From the NCBI GenBank assembly GCA_030614785.1, contig JAUWTJ010000015.1:1-60256 (forward strand): a stretch of 60,256 bases of DNA, in the 5' to 3' direction. Within the stretch, counting starts at the first letter, position 1; every line of letters begins with the position of its first letter. A program made the position numbers and the translations under genes. Positions 44,289 to 52,947 of the stretch are shown one piece after another. The notes beneath the pieces are model-generated. The model searched no databases. It saw only the letters and a list, made by a program, of their open reading frames with translations, and was not told the origin of the DNA. The stretch is from Alphaproteobacteria bacterium (GTDB taxonomy: Bacteria > Pseudomonadota > Alphaproteobacteria > M2410).

Positions 44289-45494
44289 GTGATCCACACC
44301 TTCTTTCGCACAACCCTGCTTCTGTTACCTTTTGCACTGCTGATTTCATCCCCGGCAAGCGGCTCTGACTATGTGCCTCCAAAGGGGGAGGCCTGGGAAA
44401 AGATCTCTGCTGATGCCGCCGGGTTTGATGCGGAAAAGCTGGCGGCGGTGGTTCAATTCGCCATCGACAATGAGACGAAATTCGAGGGCAAGCTTGGCGA
44501 GCTCTATAGCGCGCGGGACCTGCACCTCAAGGGCCGTCTGGATTTTGGCAATGAACCCTTTGACGAGATCATTGGTCCGATCAAGGATCGCGAGGACCCG
44601 TCCGGTATTATCCTTAGAGGCGGCAAAATTGTGGCTGAATGGGGCGATGTAAACCGGGTCGACATGACTCACAGCGTCACCAAGACGTTTCTGTCCAGCG
44701 TTGCCGGCATCGCCTGGGACCGAGGAAAGATCAAGATTGATGACCAGGTCAAACCTTATCTTGAGACGGACCATTTTACATCCGAGCACAATTCAAAGAT
44801 CACCTGGGATCATCTTCTGCGCCAGACCAGTGGTTGGCAGGGCACGCTGTGGGGCAAGCCGGACTGGGCCGACCGTCCCGGTCCAAAGCCATGGAGCACA
44901 CTTGAACAGGGCTCCCTGCCCGTTGGCAAGCATTGGAAATACAACGACGTGCGCGTCAACGTTCTGGCGCTGGCACTGCTTTACGTTCTTGAGGAGCCTT
45001 TACCGGATGTCCTGAAGCGCGAGTTCATGGACCTGATCGGCGCCTCGGACACCTGGGTCTGGCATGGCTACAGCAACTCCTGGGTGACCATCAACGGCCG
45101 GAAAATGCAGTCGGTTTCAGGCGGCGGCCACTGGGGTGGCGGGATGTTCATCTCGGCGCGCGATCTCGCCCGTCTCGGCCTGGTTGCCCAGCGCGACGGG
45201 AAATGGGGGACACGGCAAATCCTCTCCGAGGACTGGATCACCATGGCGCGGACATCAACTGATATGAACCCCGGTTATGGCTACATGAACTGGTTCCTCA
45301 ACCGCGACAAGGCGCGGTTCCCGGCGGCACCCGAGAGTGCCGTCGGCTTCTTCGGCAACGGCACTAATATGGTCTATGTCGACAAGGAAAATGATATCGT
45401 CGCCGTGGTGCGCTGGATCGACCGCAAAAAGACGCAAGAATTCGTTGAACTTCTGCTCGGTGCGCAAAGACCAGAAGAGACAACAAATGAGTAA
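44289..45494 (+). CDS. Serine hydrolase, beta-lactamase/6-aminohexanoate hydrolase type
   Basis: The GTG at 44289 has CCGGAG seven bases upstream and gives a signal peptide (FFRTTLLLLPFALLISS), for 401 residues in all. The SxxK motif is in HSVTKTFLS and the Tyr motif in WKYNDVRVNVLAL; VSGGGHWGGGMFISARDLARL resembles the NylB/class C region. It is predicted periplasmic. It could be an esterase or amidase acting on the catabolic substrate, rather than a beta-lactamase. Its stop overlaps the next start by eight bases. Confidence 0.88.
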   Translation: MIHTFFRTTLLLLPFALLISSPASGSDYVPPKGEAWEKISADAAGFDAEKLAAVVQFAIDNETKFEGKLGELYSARDLHLKGRLDFGNEPFDEIIGPIKDREDPSGIILRGGKIVAEWGDVNRVDMTHSVTKTFLSSVAGIAWDRGKIKIDDQVKPYLETDHFTSEHNSKITWDHLLRQTSGWQGTLWGKPDWADRPGPKPWSTLEQGSLPVGKHWKYNDVRVNVLALALLYVLEEPLPDVLKREFMDLIGASDTWVWHGYSNSWVTINGRKMQSVSGGGHWGGGMFISARDLARLGLVAQRDGKWGTRQILSEDWITMARTSTDMNPGYGYMNWFLNRDKARFPAAPESAVGFFGNGTNMVYVDKENDIVAVVRWIDRKKTQEFVELLLGAQRPEETTNE

Positions 45495-46587
45495 TGGACC
45501 TACGATGATGGATGTCCCTGTCGAAACCAATCCCGAGAATATTTCATCCGCATGGTTGACGAATGTTCTGCTGGCATCCGGCGCGCTGAAGGGCGACACG
45601 AAACTGGAAACTTTCACCTACAAACCCATCGGCACGGGCCAGATGAGCAATTCGTTTCGCATCACACCTATCTGGTCGGGCGGTGATGGACCTGCGAGTT
45701 TTGTTATCAAATTACCGTCTGCAGATGAGGGGAGCCGCAACGCCGGCCAGGGCATGGGGGCCTATGAGGCCGAAGTGAACTTCTACAGGGACTATGCACC
45801 AAAGCTTCCTATGCGGACCCCGTTCTGTCATTTCACGGGCATTGCGCAGAACAAGGTTGATTTTGTGCTGGTGCTGGAAGACGTGGCGCCGGCTAAACAG
45901 GGCGACCAGATGGAGGGCGGCACTCTTGACCAGGCCCGCCTCGCTGTCGTCGAAGTGACCAAACTACACGCTCCGTTCCTGAACAATCCAATCCTCAAAG
46001 AAACGCCGTGGCTCAACAGAAGCAAGGGCAGCGCCGCAAGTTTTCGGCCCTTGCTGAAAGATTTTTACATGGGCTTCAGGGAGCGCTATGAGGGCCAGAT
46101 TGAGCCGGAGATCATCGCCATGGGCGAGAGATATTATGGCGGGATGGACGACTACCTGGAACCGGTGCATGAGCCATTCGCCCTGGTCCATTCGGATTAT
46201 CGTCTCGACAATATGCTTTTTGCGACCTCAGAACGGGGCCCGCCCATTACGGTCGTTGACTGGCAAACGGTCACCTGCGGAAGCCCTATGAGCGATGTGT
46301 CCTATTTCATTGGAGCCGGGCTCCTTGTGGAAGAACGCCGAGCCCATGAAGAAGAACTCGTGCACCTCTATCACGAGACCATGCTTGCTTCAGGTGTCAC
46401 GGATTTTCCGTGGGAAAAATGCTGGGAGCAATACCGGGCAAACTCTTTTGCCGGGTTCATGATGGCGGTGCTGGCATCAATGCTGGTGGAGCGCACAGCG
46501 CGCGGCGACGAAATGTTCCTCACTATGGCGCAGCGTCACGGCCAGCAAATACTTGATCTTGATGCAGAAGAATTCTTGATCCGTTAA
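45487..46587 (+). CDS. EcKL-like/APH-family kinase
   Basis: The ATG at 45487 overlaps the preceding stop and gives 366 residues. Motifs: GQMSNSFRITPIW, FVLVLEDVAPAKQGDQMEGG (hinge and lid), LVHSDYRLDNMLFATSE (catalytic Asp), and TVVDWQTVTCGSPMSDVSYF (metal Asp). This is the pattern of ecdysteroid-kinase-like/DUF1679 APH proteins that often sit in steroid or acyl-CoA catabolic clusters. The substrate is unknown. Confidence 0.88.
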   Translation: MSNGPTMMDVPVETNPENISSAWLTNVLLASGALKGDTKLETFTYKPIGTGQMSNSFRITPIWSGGDGPASFVIKLPSADEGSRNAGQGMGAYEAEVNFYRDYAPKLPMRTPFCHFTGIAQNKVDFVLVLEDVAPAKQGDQMEGGTLDQARLAVVEVTKLHAPFLNNPILKETPWLNRSKGSAASFRPLLKDFYMGFRERYEGQIEPEIIAMGERYYGGMDDYLEPVHEPFALVHSDYRLDNMLFATSERGPPITVVDWQTVTCGSPMSDVSYFIGAGLLVEERRAHEEELVHLYHETMLASGVTDFPWEKCWEQYRANSFAGFMMAVLASMLVERTARGDEMFLTMAQRHGQQILDLDAEEFLIR

Positions 46588-46910
46588 GCCGTCTCGGCCT
46601 TGCGCACGGGCTGACAGGCACGAGGATCGCCCTTACAGCAATCTTCGGTCAGAAACTCGAGCAGTGAGCCCATACCTTCGAAATTGACCGAATAAATAAT
46701 CTTGCGAGACTCTCGCCGCGAACCAAGCATCCCGCCGCTTTCAAGCTCCTTCAAATGAAACGAAAGGGTCGCCGGGGCGACCTTGAGCGCCGCACCAATT
46801 TCACCCGCCGGGGTCCCGTCAGGGCCCCGCTCGACCAGATGCCGGAAGATCCTGAGACGGGTGTCCTGCGCCAGGGCAGAAAGGGCTTTTACGGCTTGTT
46901 TCTCGTTCAT
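46584..46910 (-). CDS. ArsR-family winged-helix regulator
   Basis: The start at MNEKQ (46910) gives 108 residues, the usual ArsR length; a longer frame to 46985 is possible but less likely. The winged helix reads ALAQDTRLRIFRHL, GEIGAALKVAPATLSFHLKE (recognition helix) and GSRRESRKIIYSVN (wing). The C-terminal CCKGDPRAC cluster is typical of arsenite- or thiol-binding subsets. Convergent with the preceding kinase, overlapping by four bases. Confidence 0.92.
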   Translation of the reverse strand: MNEKQAVKALSALAQDTRLRIFRHLVERGPDGTPAGEIGAALKVAPATLSFHLKELESGGMLGSRRESRKIIYSVNFEGMGSLLEFLTEDCCKGDPRACQPVRKAETA

Positions 46911-46936
46911 TATTCGATAGTAATGGAAATGTTGGA

Positions 46937-47551
46937 ATGATGAAAGAGGCAAATTTCGAAGCCATGCACAATTCTCAAAGCGCACTCACCACAAAGCCTT
47001 TCTATTTTTTGCGGCACGGCGAAACTGACTGGAACAAAGAACGCAAGTGGCAGGGCTCACAGGACATTCCACTCAATGACACAGGCATTGCGCAGGCCAA
47101 AGCGGTCCGCCCGTTGCTTGACTCTCTAGGCATTAAAACTGTCTGCGTTAGCCCTTTGCAACGAGCAGTTAAAACTGCAGACTTGGCTGCAGGGCACCTG
47201 GCAGCTCCAGCTCATATTATTGAAGATTTGCGAGAAGTTGGTTTTGGTCCCTATGAAGGAAGCAATCATTACCTTAATCCATGGCATGATGGATGGAAGG
47301 AAGGCGCTCATATAGAGGGCGTTGAGGATTTTAACATCTTCATTGCGCGTGGCCTCGCCGCAATCAATCAGGCCCTCAGTTTTGATGGCCCGGTTCTGAT
47401 CGTCTCTCATGGCGGCATCTTTTGGTCTGTGAGGAAACACGCTCGACTGGATCCTGATCTGAGCGCGTGGAATTGTTCACTATTTGAGCTGAGACCACCA
47501 ACTGAACATCGACCCTTCTGGCTGCATGAAGTACTCAATCCTCAGGATTGA
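46937..47551 (+). CDS. Histidine phosphatase family protein
   Basis: The RHG signature FLRHGETDWN is near the N-terminus, and VSHGGIFWSV supplies the second His; SPLQRAVKTADLAAG and GPYEGSNHYLNPWHDGW follow phosphoglycerate-mutase-like order. About 204 residues from the ATG at 46937; an inner ATG at 46964 is an alternative. It is a cytosolic phosphatase of unknown substrate. Overlaps the end of the convergent patatin gene by 10 bases. Confidence 0.92.
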   Translation: MMKEANFEAMHNSQSALTTKPFYFLRHGETDWNKERKWQGSQDIPLNDTGIAQAKAVRPLLDSLGIKTVCVSPLQRAVKTADLAAGHLAAPAHIIEDLREVGFGPYEGSNHYLNPWHDGWKEGAHIEGVEDFNIFIARGLAAINQALSFDGPVLIVSHGGIFWSVRKHARLDPDLSAWNCSLFELRPPTEHRPFWLHEVLNPQD

Positions 47552-48465
47552 TCCGCCCGCGCCAGCAAAGCCTTGATTTCGGGAATTTTCACCATGATCG
47601 CCTCACGCCCGAGTGCGATGAGTTCGTCGGCCTTGTCGAATTCGATCTGGGTGATATGACCAACCTTCGGCTCTATATAGACGTCAGCGGGACAGATCTC
47701 TGCATGCCCGCGCGCTATCTCACGAAGGATCAAGGCCCCGGAGGTGAGCGCAACGCCGAGAAAACCCGGCTCCTTCGCCTCCCCTCGAAAGAACCTTGCG
47801 ACTGACTGGCTCAGATTGGCAAATGCAGCTCTCGCGCCCACCGTTTCGCCGCCTTTGCCCGGCGTAGCCGACTCATCGGGATGGCGCAACAAACCGGCTG
47901 CGGCGGCCTGACCTTCAAAGTCCCCGACAATATTGACGCCAATGACCAGATCCGCTCCGAGGTCCCGGCAGGTCGAAACGGGAACCGTGTTGAGAAGCCC
48001 GCCATCGACGAGGAGACGCTGGCCACTTCGCACCGGCGTAAAGACACCTGGAATGGAAATCGATGCGCGCAGCGCCTCGACAACGTCGCCTGTGTCGAAA
48101 ATCACCTGATCACCAGACACAAGATCAGCGGCAACTGCGGCAAAGGGCCTGTCGAAGTCCTCGATGCGGCAGTCGCCCAGATGTTCACGCAGCAACGCGA
48201 CAACCGGCTCGCCGGCGAGAAAACCGTTTTTGCCAATCTGGATATCTGCAAGGCGGATCATGCGGTGCCAGTTCATGCCGCGCGCGACTTTCTCCAGCGC
48301 CTCCATCTTGCCAGCCACATAACAGGCACCGACGATCGAGCCGATGGATGTCCCGGTAACAATATCCGGCCTGAAGCCATTCTCGGTCAGGACCTGGATG
48401 ATGCCAATATGAGCCCAGCCGAGGGCCGCGCCGCCACCAAGGGCCAACCCGATTTTTCGTGTCAT
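47542..48465 (-). CDS. Patatin-like phospholipase, RssA type (second)
   Basis: The 307 residues are paralogous to the gene at 1044-1970: oxyanion loop GLALGGGAALGWAHIGI, nucleophile elbow GTSIG (Ser40), and VDGGLLNTVPVS (Asp154). No signal peptide. It probably acts in the cytosol as a lipid acyl hydrolase. The two patatins share length and order of motifs, so one may be a transferred or duplicated form of the other. Confidence 0.93.
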   Translation of the reverse strand: MTRKIGLALGGGAALGWAHIGIIQVLTENGFRPDIVTGTSIGSIVGACYVAGKMEALEKVARGMNWHRMIRLADIQIGKNGFLAGEPVVALLREHLGDCRIEDFDRPFAAVAADLVSGDQVIFDTGDVVEALRASISIPGVFTPVRSGQRLLVDGGLLNTVPVSTCRDLGADLVIGVNIVGDFEGQAAAAGLLRHPDESATPGKGGETVGARAAFANLSQSVARFFRGEAKEPGFLGVALTSGALILREIARGHAEICPADVYIEPKVGHITQIEFDKADELIALGREAIMVKIPEIKALLARADQS

Positions 48466-48556
48466 GAAAAGACCTGTCGTTGATCAAGCTCTCGCCACAA
48501 GAACTAACGCAGGTTTGGCATTTCTGCAATCTGATGGTGATTTTTCCTGCGCCGCC

Positions 48557-48823
48557 TCAGTGCAGGACAAATTCCTCAGCCGTACCAACCTCGCTGGCAG
48601 AAATCAATTCCATAGCGCCGACTGTTACCGAGTGAAGACGGCCATCCAGATTGTCTTCCCAAAATTCCAGAAATTTCATGAGGCGAGGATACTTTGGCGA
48701 CAGGTCAAGATTTTGCCAGACGAATGTTTGAATAAGGGAGGGATGATCCGGCATATGATACAGAATCTCCGCTGTCGCAAGTCGATACCCTTTGAGTTGG
48801 CGAGTAAATTGCTCATCTGTCAT
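48557..48823 (-). CDS. Usg-family protein
   Basis: The 88-residue protein follows the Usg pattern: QLKGYRLATAEILYHMPDHP, LIQTFVWQNLDLSPKYPRL and FWEDNLDGRLHSVTV. Usg is a small alphaproteobacterial family of unknown function. GGAGTATAAACC precedes the ATG. It is the last chromosomal gene before the prophage block. Confidence 0.88.
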   Translation of the reverse strand: MTDEQFTRQLKGYRLATAEILYHMPDHPSLIQTFVWQNLDLSPKYPRLMKFLEFWEDNLDGRLHSVTVGAMELISASEVGTAEEFVLH

Positions 48824-48931
48824 GGTTTATACTCCTTACACCGCCAAAGACTAGATCAGACAGGTTAACAGTTTTTTTACCCCTTTAACACTTTCCTCTT
48901 GTTACAGATTGTCTTTTTGGTGTTAGCACTC

Positions 48932-48959
48932 TTGACCAGGACTGCCAAAAACTGGTCAA
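48932..48959. repeat. Inverted repeat at prophage edge
   Basis: TTGACCAG and CTGGTCAA face each other across 12 bases, just beyond the last phage gene. It could be a terminator-like stem of the phage late operon (no clear T-run on the minus strand) or part of an attachment site. I found no matching copy elsewhere in the window. Confidence 0.5.
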
Positions 48960-48992
48960 TCCGTCTTTTTCCAAAGACTCAGTGCGTTGGCC

Positions 48993-49196
48993 TCATTCAA
49001 CTGGCGCAGGTAATACATGTACGCTGGACTTTGTCTTAACCTTTTCACCCGTTCGCAAATAATGCTCGATGACGGCAGCAAAGGGAAGCCAGTCTTCCGG
49101 CGGAACAAACCCGCAAGCCGTCACATAGTCCAACGCAAGAACTCGAACCCTCTGATCGGTATCGAGATCTTTTAGCAGGAACGGTAATGCGGTCAT
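48993..49196 (-). CDS. Small phage protein (67 aa)
   Basis: The 67 residues (FLLKDLDTDQRVRVLALDYV, then DWLPFAAVIEHYLRTGEKV) are amphipathic and without a known domain. GGGGGCAGAG immediately before the ATG is a strong ribosome site. It is the last gene of the late operon, 9 bases after a 16-residue frame. It might be a lysis or lysogenic-conversion product; unknown. Confidence 0.6.
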   Translation of the reverse strand: MTALPFLLKDLDTDQRVRVLALDYVTACGFVPPEDWLPFAAVIEHYLRTGEKVKTKSSVHVLPAPVE

Positions 49197-49205
49197 CTCT
49201 GCCCC

Positions 49206-49256
49206 CTATTGAACGAAGAACTCTGGAACAGGTTCTACACCAAACTTCTGATTCAT
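49206..49256 (-). CDS. Possible 16-residue peptide, coupled to the holin-like gene
   Basis: The ATG at 49256 overlaps the holin-like stop as ATGA and reads MNQKFGVEPVPEFFVQ to TAG at 49206. Such coupling is the style of the surrounding operon. The ribosome site of the next gene overlaps its end. Coding status is uncertain because of its length. Confidence 0.3.
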   Translation of the reverse strand: MNQKFGVEPVPEFFVQ

Positions 49257-49579
49257 GATCCGCCTCTCCAAAAGGCTTTCAGGAAATCGAGCAATGCACC
49301 TGATACCAGACCGGCAACGCCGCCAATCCCCAACAGCATTCCTCTCGCGCCCGCCCTGGTTTTCACGTAGCTCCTGACATGTGGGTCGACCTGATTTGCA
49401 ACGTGATTACTCAAAACGGCATGTCTTTCCTCGACAACATCAAGGCGCAACACGGCTTCGACTGAATGTTCGATCAGCGCCGTGTGCATTTCGTCAATCT
49501 TGCCAAAGATCTTCGATGTTTGGTCCTTGACAGTTTTCATGTCCGCCTTCAAACCCCCAATATCCTCTTCGACGCTCAT
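49253..49579 (-). CDS. Holin-like phage protein (108 aa)
   Basis: A coiled-coil N-terminal half (SVEEDIGGLKADMKTVKDQT, then VVEERHAVLSNHVANQV) is followed by one hydrophobic helix (GMLLGIGGVAGLVSGALL) and a short basic tail, the architecture of XhlA-like holin accessory proteins. CGGAGAA precedes the ATG. It lies downstream of the fibre genes, where lysis genes are usual. No endolysin gene is seen next to it. Confidence 0.6.
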   Translation of the reverse strand: MSVEEDIGGLKADMKTVKDQTSKIFGKIDEMHTALIEHSVEAVLRLDVVEERHAVLSNHVANQVDPHVRSYVKTRAGARGMLLGIGGVAGLVSGALLDFLKAFWRGGS

Positions 49580-49589
49580 AGGTTCTCCG

Positions 49590-50045
49590 TCAGATTTTCA
49601 ATGCATAAATTGTGTAGTCAGCGGAGCCTTCTACCGCTCCCGACGTTGGCCGAATCTCAATCGTCAATGTTGTAGTGACTTCGATTTCGCCCAGTTTGAC
49701 GCCATCCACGTTCTCCCAAACCCGGTCAGTGGACAATGGGAGCCAAGACCCTAATCCAGCATTAAGAGAATTCGGTGGATTTGTCAGTCCAGATGCATAA
49801 GTTGCTCGAATTTCATAACCGTCCCCTATCGTCACTTCAGGAACTGAAATCCAGTTCTGGTAGTATGTCCAACTGGCCGAGGATGTTGTGACATTCCTGT
49901 ATACTTTCCCGTCGCGGTCGAACTTCAGCCCTGAGTACGGATCGGTGGTATTGGTATGAGATGCGGAACCACCGGCAAGAATGACTGACAAGCCGCCAAC
50001 CGCATTTGCGATAACTGAAGTCGAACCATGAAGTGCGGGAATCAT
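49590..50045 (-). CDS. Phage fibre-associated protein (151 aa)
   Basis: The ATG at 50045 overlaps the stop of the fibre gene (ATGA). The 151 residues begin with a short apolar piece (VIANAVGGLSVILAGG) and continue as beta-rich sequence with no recognisable domain (YRNVTTSSASWTYYQNWISV). It is probably a fibre accessory or chaperone, from position alone. Confidence 0.55.
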   Translation of the reverse strand: MIPALHGSTSVIANAVGGLSVILAGGSASHTNTTDPYSGLKFDRDGKVYRNVTTSSASWTYYQNWISVPEVTIGDGYEIRATYASGLTNPPNSLNAGLGSWLPLSTDRVWENVDGVKLGEIEVTTTLTIEIRPTSGAVEGSADYTIYALKI

Positions 50046-51277
50046 ACTGCAACATCCCCATAGGCGACCCAGGTATCTGAAGCGACTTTGACAATACACA
50101 TCACTGCATATTGCTGCGAGGTCTTGAGACCATTCGGGGCCCGCAACAATACCGCCGCACCCGGCGCAATCGTCACTTGCCCGGCACCGGACTGAAAAAC
50201 CTGAATCACCGTCCCGATTGAAAAGTTAACGGCAGAATTTGGTGGCACTGTCCATATCACTGCAGCGGCTGATGTGCTTTCCTGCATGGTGTTCGCATCA
50301 GCCAGGGCGAAAGTCTTCGCAGATGTCTGAGCGACCACCTTTATGCCAAAATCGTCCAGACCAATCTTCCTGTGGGCAGAGGCTGAATCGTCCCATATCA
50401 GCAATTCATCTGCTGTATGATCAAGGTCGTTAGCGGAAATGGTAATAAGTTGATTAACCGGTAAAGTAGTGTTTCCAGCAATTTTGAGGGCCCCAGTTAC
50501 AATATCCAACCCTCCACTGCCAATTATCACACGATCAACCAAAGCTGTCACGAGAGTGAGGGCGTCACCATTATTATTGTATTTGACACTACCGCGAATT
50601 TCCGCAGCGGTATCACCAAAATTGAGGGACGCAAGGCCCGCATTCCCACCGACGATGCCGACATAGGAATTGACAGCCCCTTCAAACAGCGCGAAAGTCG
50701 CGCCATTCGGCGACCATACGTGTCCGTTCGTTGCGGACTTAACGTGTAATTTGCAATCAGGGTTTGCCGTGCCAACTCCGACTCTGTCGTTTGTTGAGTC
50801 GACATACAATGTGTCTACATCAACCGTCAAATCCATCAAAGTCAATCCAGATGTAATACTTGGCATTTGAAACTGTGTGCCGTCGTAAACAAGTTGAACC
50901 AGCCCTCCTGCCACAATATCCCCGGAGACCAATGCAGCTCCGTTCTTCTGGACTGCTTTGGGACCTAAAGCATTTACATTGACTGTCGATACACCGGTAT
51001 TTGCGTTTGCCGCAAAAAAGTGAAAGGCTTGGCCGGTTGCATAGGCAGTGATGGTCGGAGCGGGGGCAATGGCATAGACATCGGCCTCACCGGTGTCAGC
51101 CGCGTAGGCTGATATTCCTCCAAGACTTTCATCCCACCACGACTTAATTGCAGACATCATTCCGCGGGCTGAATTATTTACTGAGGATGGTGCCATGCCT
51201 TCCTGCCAATTGATGCCTGCATCCGCTATATCGTTGGATGCAGGGGTCGTTGACCAGTCTTTGATATTATTTGTCAT
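50042..51277 (-). CDS. Phage tail fibre protein
   Basis: The 411 residues start with a conserved attachment-type head (SVNNSARGMMSAIKSWWDES), common in tail fibre proteins, then beta-rich repeats including the collagen-like/trimeric fibre stretches DSTNDRVGVGTANPDCKLHV and NLDHTADELLIWDDSASAHR-type segments. It would form the receptor-binding trimer of the tail. AAGGAAAAG lies before the ATG. Upstream (51278-51425) is a short gap of unclear content. Confidence 0.8.
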   Translation of the reverse strand: MTNNIKDWSTTPASNDIADAGINWQEGMAPSSVNNSARGMMSAIKSWWDESLGGISAYAADTGEADVYAIAPAPTITAYATGQAFHFFAANANTGVSTVNVNALGPKAVQKNGAALVSGDIVAGGLVQLVYDGTQFQMPSITSGLTLMDLTVDVDTLYVDSTNDRVGVGTANPDCKLHVKSATNGHVWSPNGATFALFEGAVNSYVGIVGGNAGLASLNFGDTAAEIRGSVKYNNNGDALTLVTALVDRVIIGSGGLDIVTGALKIAGNTTLPVNQLITISANDLDHTADELLIWDDSASAHRKIGLDDFGIKVVAQTSAKTFALADANTMQESTSAAAVIWTVPPNSAVNFSIGTVIQVFQSGAGQVTIAPGAAVLLRAPNGLKTSQQYAVMCIVKVASDTWVAYGDVAV

Positions 51278-51425
51278 TTGTCTTTTCCTTCAGGAATAAC
51301 CAAACAATCCGATACAGATCGCCTTTGAACCAGATACGATAACTCCGAAATCCGGGAACTCACGGCAATATCCAATTATTCTTCCCGAGCTCCCAGCACC
51401 TCTGTACTAAAGATGGTCAGTTTGG
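51278..51425. other. Phage gap with short open frame, no confident gene
   Basis: On the minus strand a roughly 38-codon frame without a start codon reads protein-like (REFPDFGVIVSGSKAICIGL). It could be a relic of a lost fibre gene. Nothing else is seen. Confidence 0.3.
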
Positions 51426-52295
51426 CTAGCCGATCGATGAGAGTACGCCGAGGGCGGATGAGAATATGTCAAAAGGTCCCATTGTATTTTTGACCGTTGT
51501 AGTCTGAGTACCATTGCGGGTATTGCCCTGACCTCCCATGCCATTCAATGCCCGGGCGTAGAGGAGTAACTTCTTCCATGGATCATCCTGCTCAAACGTA
51601 TGACGTTCCTGAAGATCCGCCAACTGACTTTTAGCCAACCCTTCATGCTGTGCTCCCACAGACTGCAAGGCTCCAGCATCCAGGTAGGGGACCATTGCAA
51701 GTCGCTCTGCCGAGCCTACGGCATTCGTACGGCGGGAGTAATCGTCCTCCCACGCACTTTGCAGTTTCGAAATCGCGTCGATCTGGCGGGCGCGCTCCTG
51801 CTGATAGTTTTGAGCGTAGATGTCGTTCGCAAGATTTCCGAGCTGTGACTGCAGCAATTGTTGATGAGCCCCTGAGCCTGCCCGACCTCTCAATCCAGCA
51901 GTACCGTTGATCTTGTCCGTAACCTTGTCAGCCGCCTTATCGAACATCGTGTCCAACCACGGATTGCCGACTAGGTTGTCCCCTTGAGCTGTACCGGTCA
52001 GATAGTTGGCAAATGGACTGGTGCTGTAGTTCCCGATCATCATGTTCCGGACTTGCTCGTTTGCCGTGTCGATGAGCGAAGACCCGTTCCGTGCGCGGGT
52101 TTCTATCATTCCCAGAGCGTCTGCTGTCTGGTTGGAGAAGGGAACCGATGTGGAAAATGGGAAATAGGAGTCATTCTGCCCTTGCTGATAAAGTGAGCGG
52201 GCTTGGCCCATAATGTCGTTCAGATATGGCGCCGCCGGTTTCCAGGGGCCCTGTTCGGACTTCTCGACCACTTTTGTTTTTGATCCGCTGCTCAT
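51426..52295 (-). CDS. Phage internal/tail protein (289 aa)
   Basis: The ATG at 52295 (GGAGAAGAGATT upstream) gives 289 residues: a head segment (KPAAPYLNDIMGQARSLYQQ) and glutamine-rich helices with no known domain (HQQLLQSQLGNLANDIYAQN). Similar proteins of marine podoviruses carry this N-terminal pattern and are annotated as tail or internal virion proteins. Its last residues abut the fibre gap. Function is from position only. Confidence 0.6.
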   Translation of the reverse strand: MSSGSKTKVVEKSEQGPWKPAAPYLNDIMGQARSLYQQGQNDSYFPFSTSVPFSNQTADALGMIETRARNGSSLIDTANEQVRNMMIGNYSTSPFANYLTGTAQGDNLVGNPWLDTMFDKAADKVTDKINGTAGLRGRAGSGAHQQLLQSQLGNLANDIYAQNYQQERARQIDAISKLQSAWEDDYSRRTNAVGSAERLAMVPYLDAGALQSVGAQHEGLAKSQLADLQERHTFEQDDPWKKLLLYARALNGMGGQGNTRNGTQTTTVKNTMGPFDIFSSALGVLSSIG

Positions 52296-52705
52296 AATCT
52301 CTTCTCCAGTAAAACATGTGACATCTTGTAGTCGGGCAGTTCTCTGGCCCATCCGCGCCGGGCGAGGACCTGGGCGATACCGCAACCCTGCCCTCTAGCC
52401 CATTCTTCAAACGAGGTCAGGACATGTTTCCAGTCCTTGCGGCCTTCACCGGTCAGGATGATGACGTCGGCGACTTTCATGCCGGTCGGGTAGACCAGCA
52501 ACTGACTGACACCGACGGCCCGAGCCTCGGACTTTTCCGTGTTCCAGACGATCCAGAGTTGCTGATCGCCTGACTCGATTTCGGCAAGGATCGCATCAGG
52601 CGTGAAGCGACCATTTGATCTGCCGGTTGAGTCCCTAATCCAGGCATCAATGAGGGGCCACGTCTGACAGGCGGCCTCCGGCGGTATTTGGACGAGTTTC
52701 ATCAT
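52292..52705 (-). CDS. Phage GNAT-like protein (137 aa)
   Basis: The stop overlaps the next gene start (ATGA). The 137 residues (IPPEAACQTWPLIDAWIRDS, then ADVIILTGEGRKDWKHVLTS and FEEWARGQGCGIAQVLARRG) resemble the small acetyltransferase-like proteins often encoded in podovirus tail regions; the acetyl-CoA loop is not clear. It may modify or be a structural part of the tail. Confidence 0.55.
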   Translation of the reverse strand: MMKLVQIPPEAACQTWPLIDAWIRDSTGRSNGRFTPDAILAEIESGDQQLWIVWNTEKSEARAVGVSQLLVYPTGMKVADVIILTGEGRKDWKHVLTSFEEWARGQGCGIAQVLARRGWARELPDYKMSHVLLEKRL

Positions 52706-52947
52706 CTTTGAATAAAGCTCATGTCCAGCAGGCCGCGCCGCCGACCGGCAGGGCCAAATGGTGTGCGCGCGTAGAAATTCGGTGGCAAAATGGGTGGCAA
52801 GACTGGCGGCAGAACAGGCGGGACCAGCGGCGGGGCTGGTGGCGCGACTGGCAGGTCATAACCTTGCGTATAACCGGGCACGACAAACTGGTTGCCGTCC
52901 CAGAAGTTGACGGGGGGAATTGGAAACGGGGGGCTTTGTTGGGTCAT
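52702..52947 (-). CDS. Proline-rich phage protein (81 aa)
   Basis: The centre is a PP-rich stretch (APPAPPLVPPVLPPVLPPIL), flanked by NFWDGNQFVVPGYTQGYD and RRRGLLDMSFIQR. Low complexity but with a clear ribosome site in the operon. Possibly a linker or tail-assembly protein; family unknown. Confidence 0.6.
   Translation of the reverse strand: MTQQSPPFPIPPVNFWDGNQFVVPGYTQGYDLPVAPPAPPLVPPVLPPVLPPILPPNFYARTPFGPAGRRRGLLDMSFIQR

Noticed and set aside
47881-48483. 200-residue plus-strand frame
   Set aside because: Antisense of the second patatin gene.
10244-48992. Paired attachment sites of the prophage at the tRNA genes
   Set aside because: I found no shared word between tRNA ends and the prophage edge.
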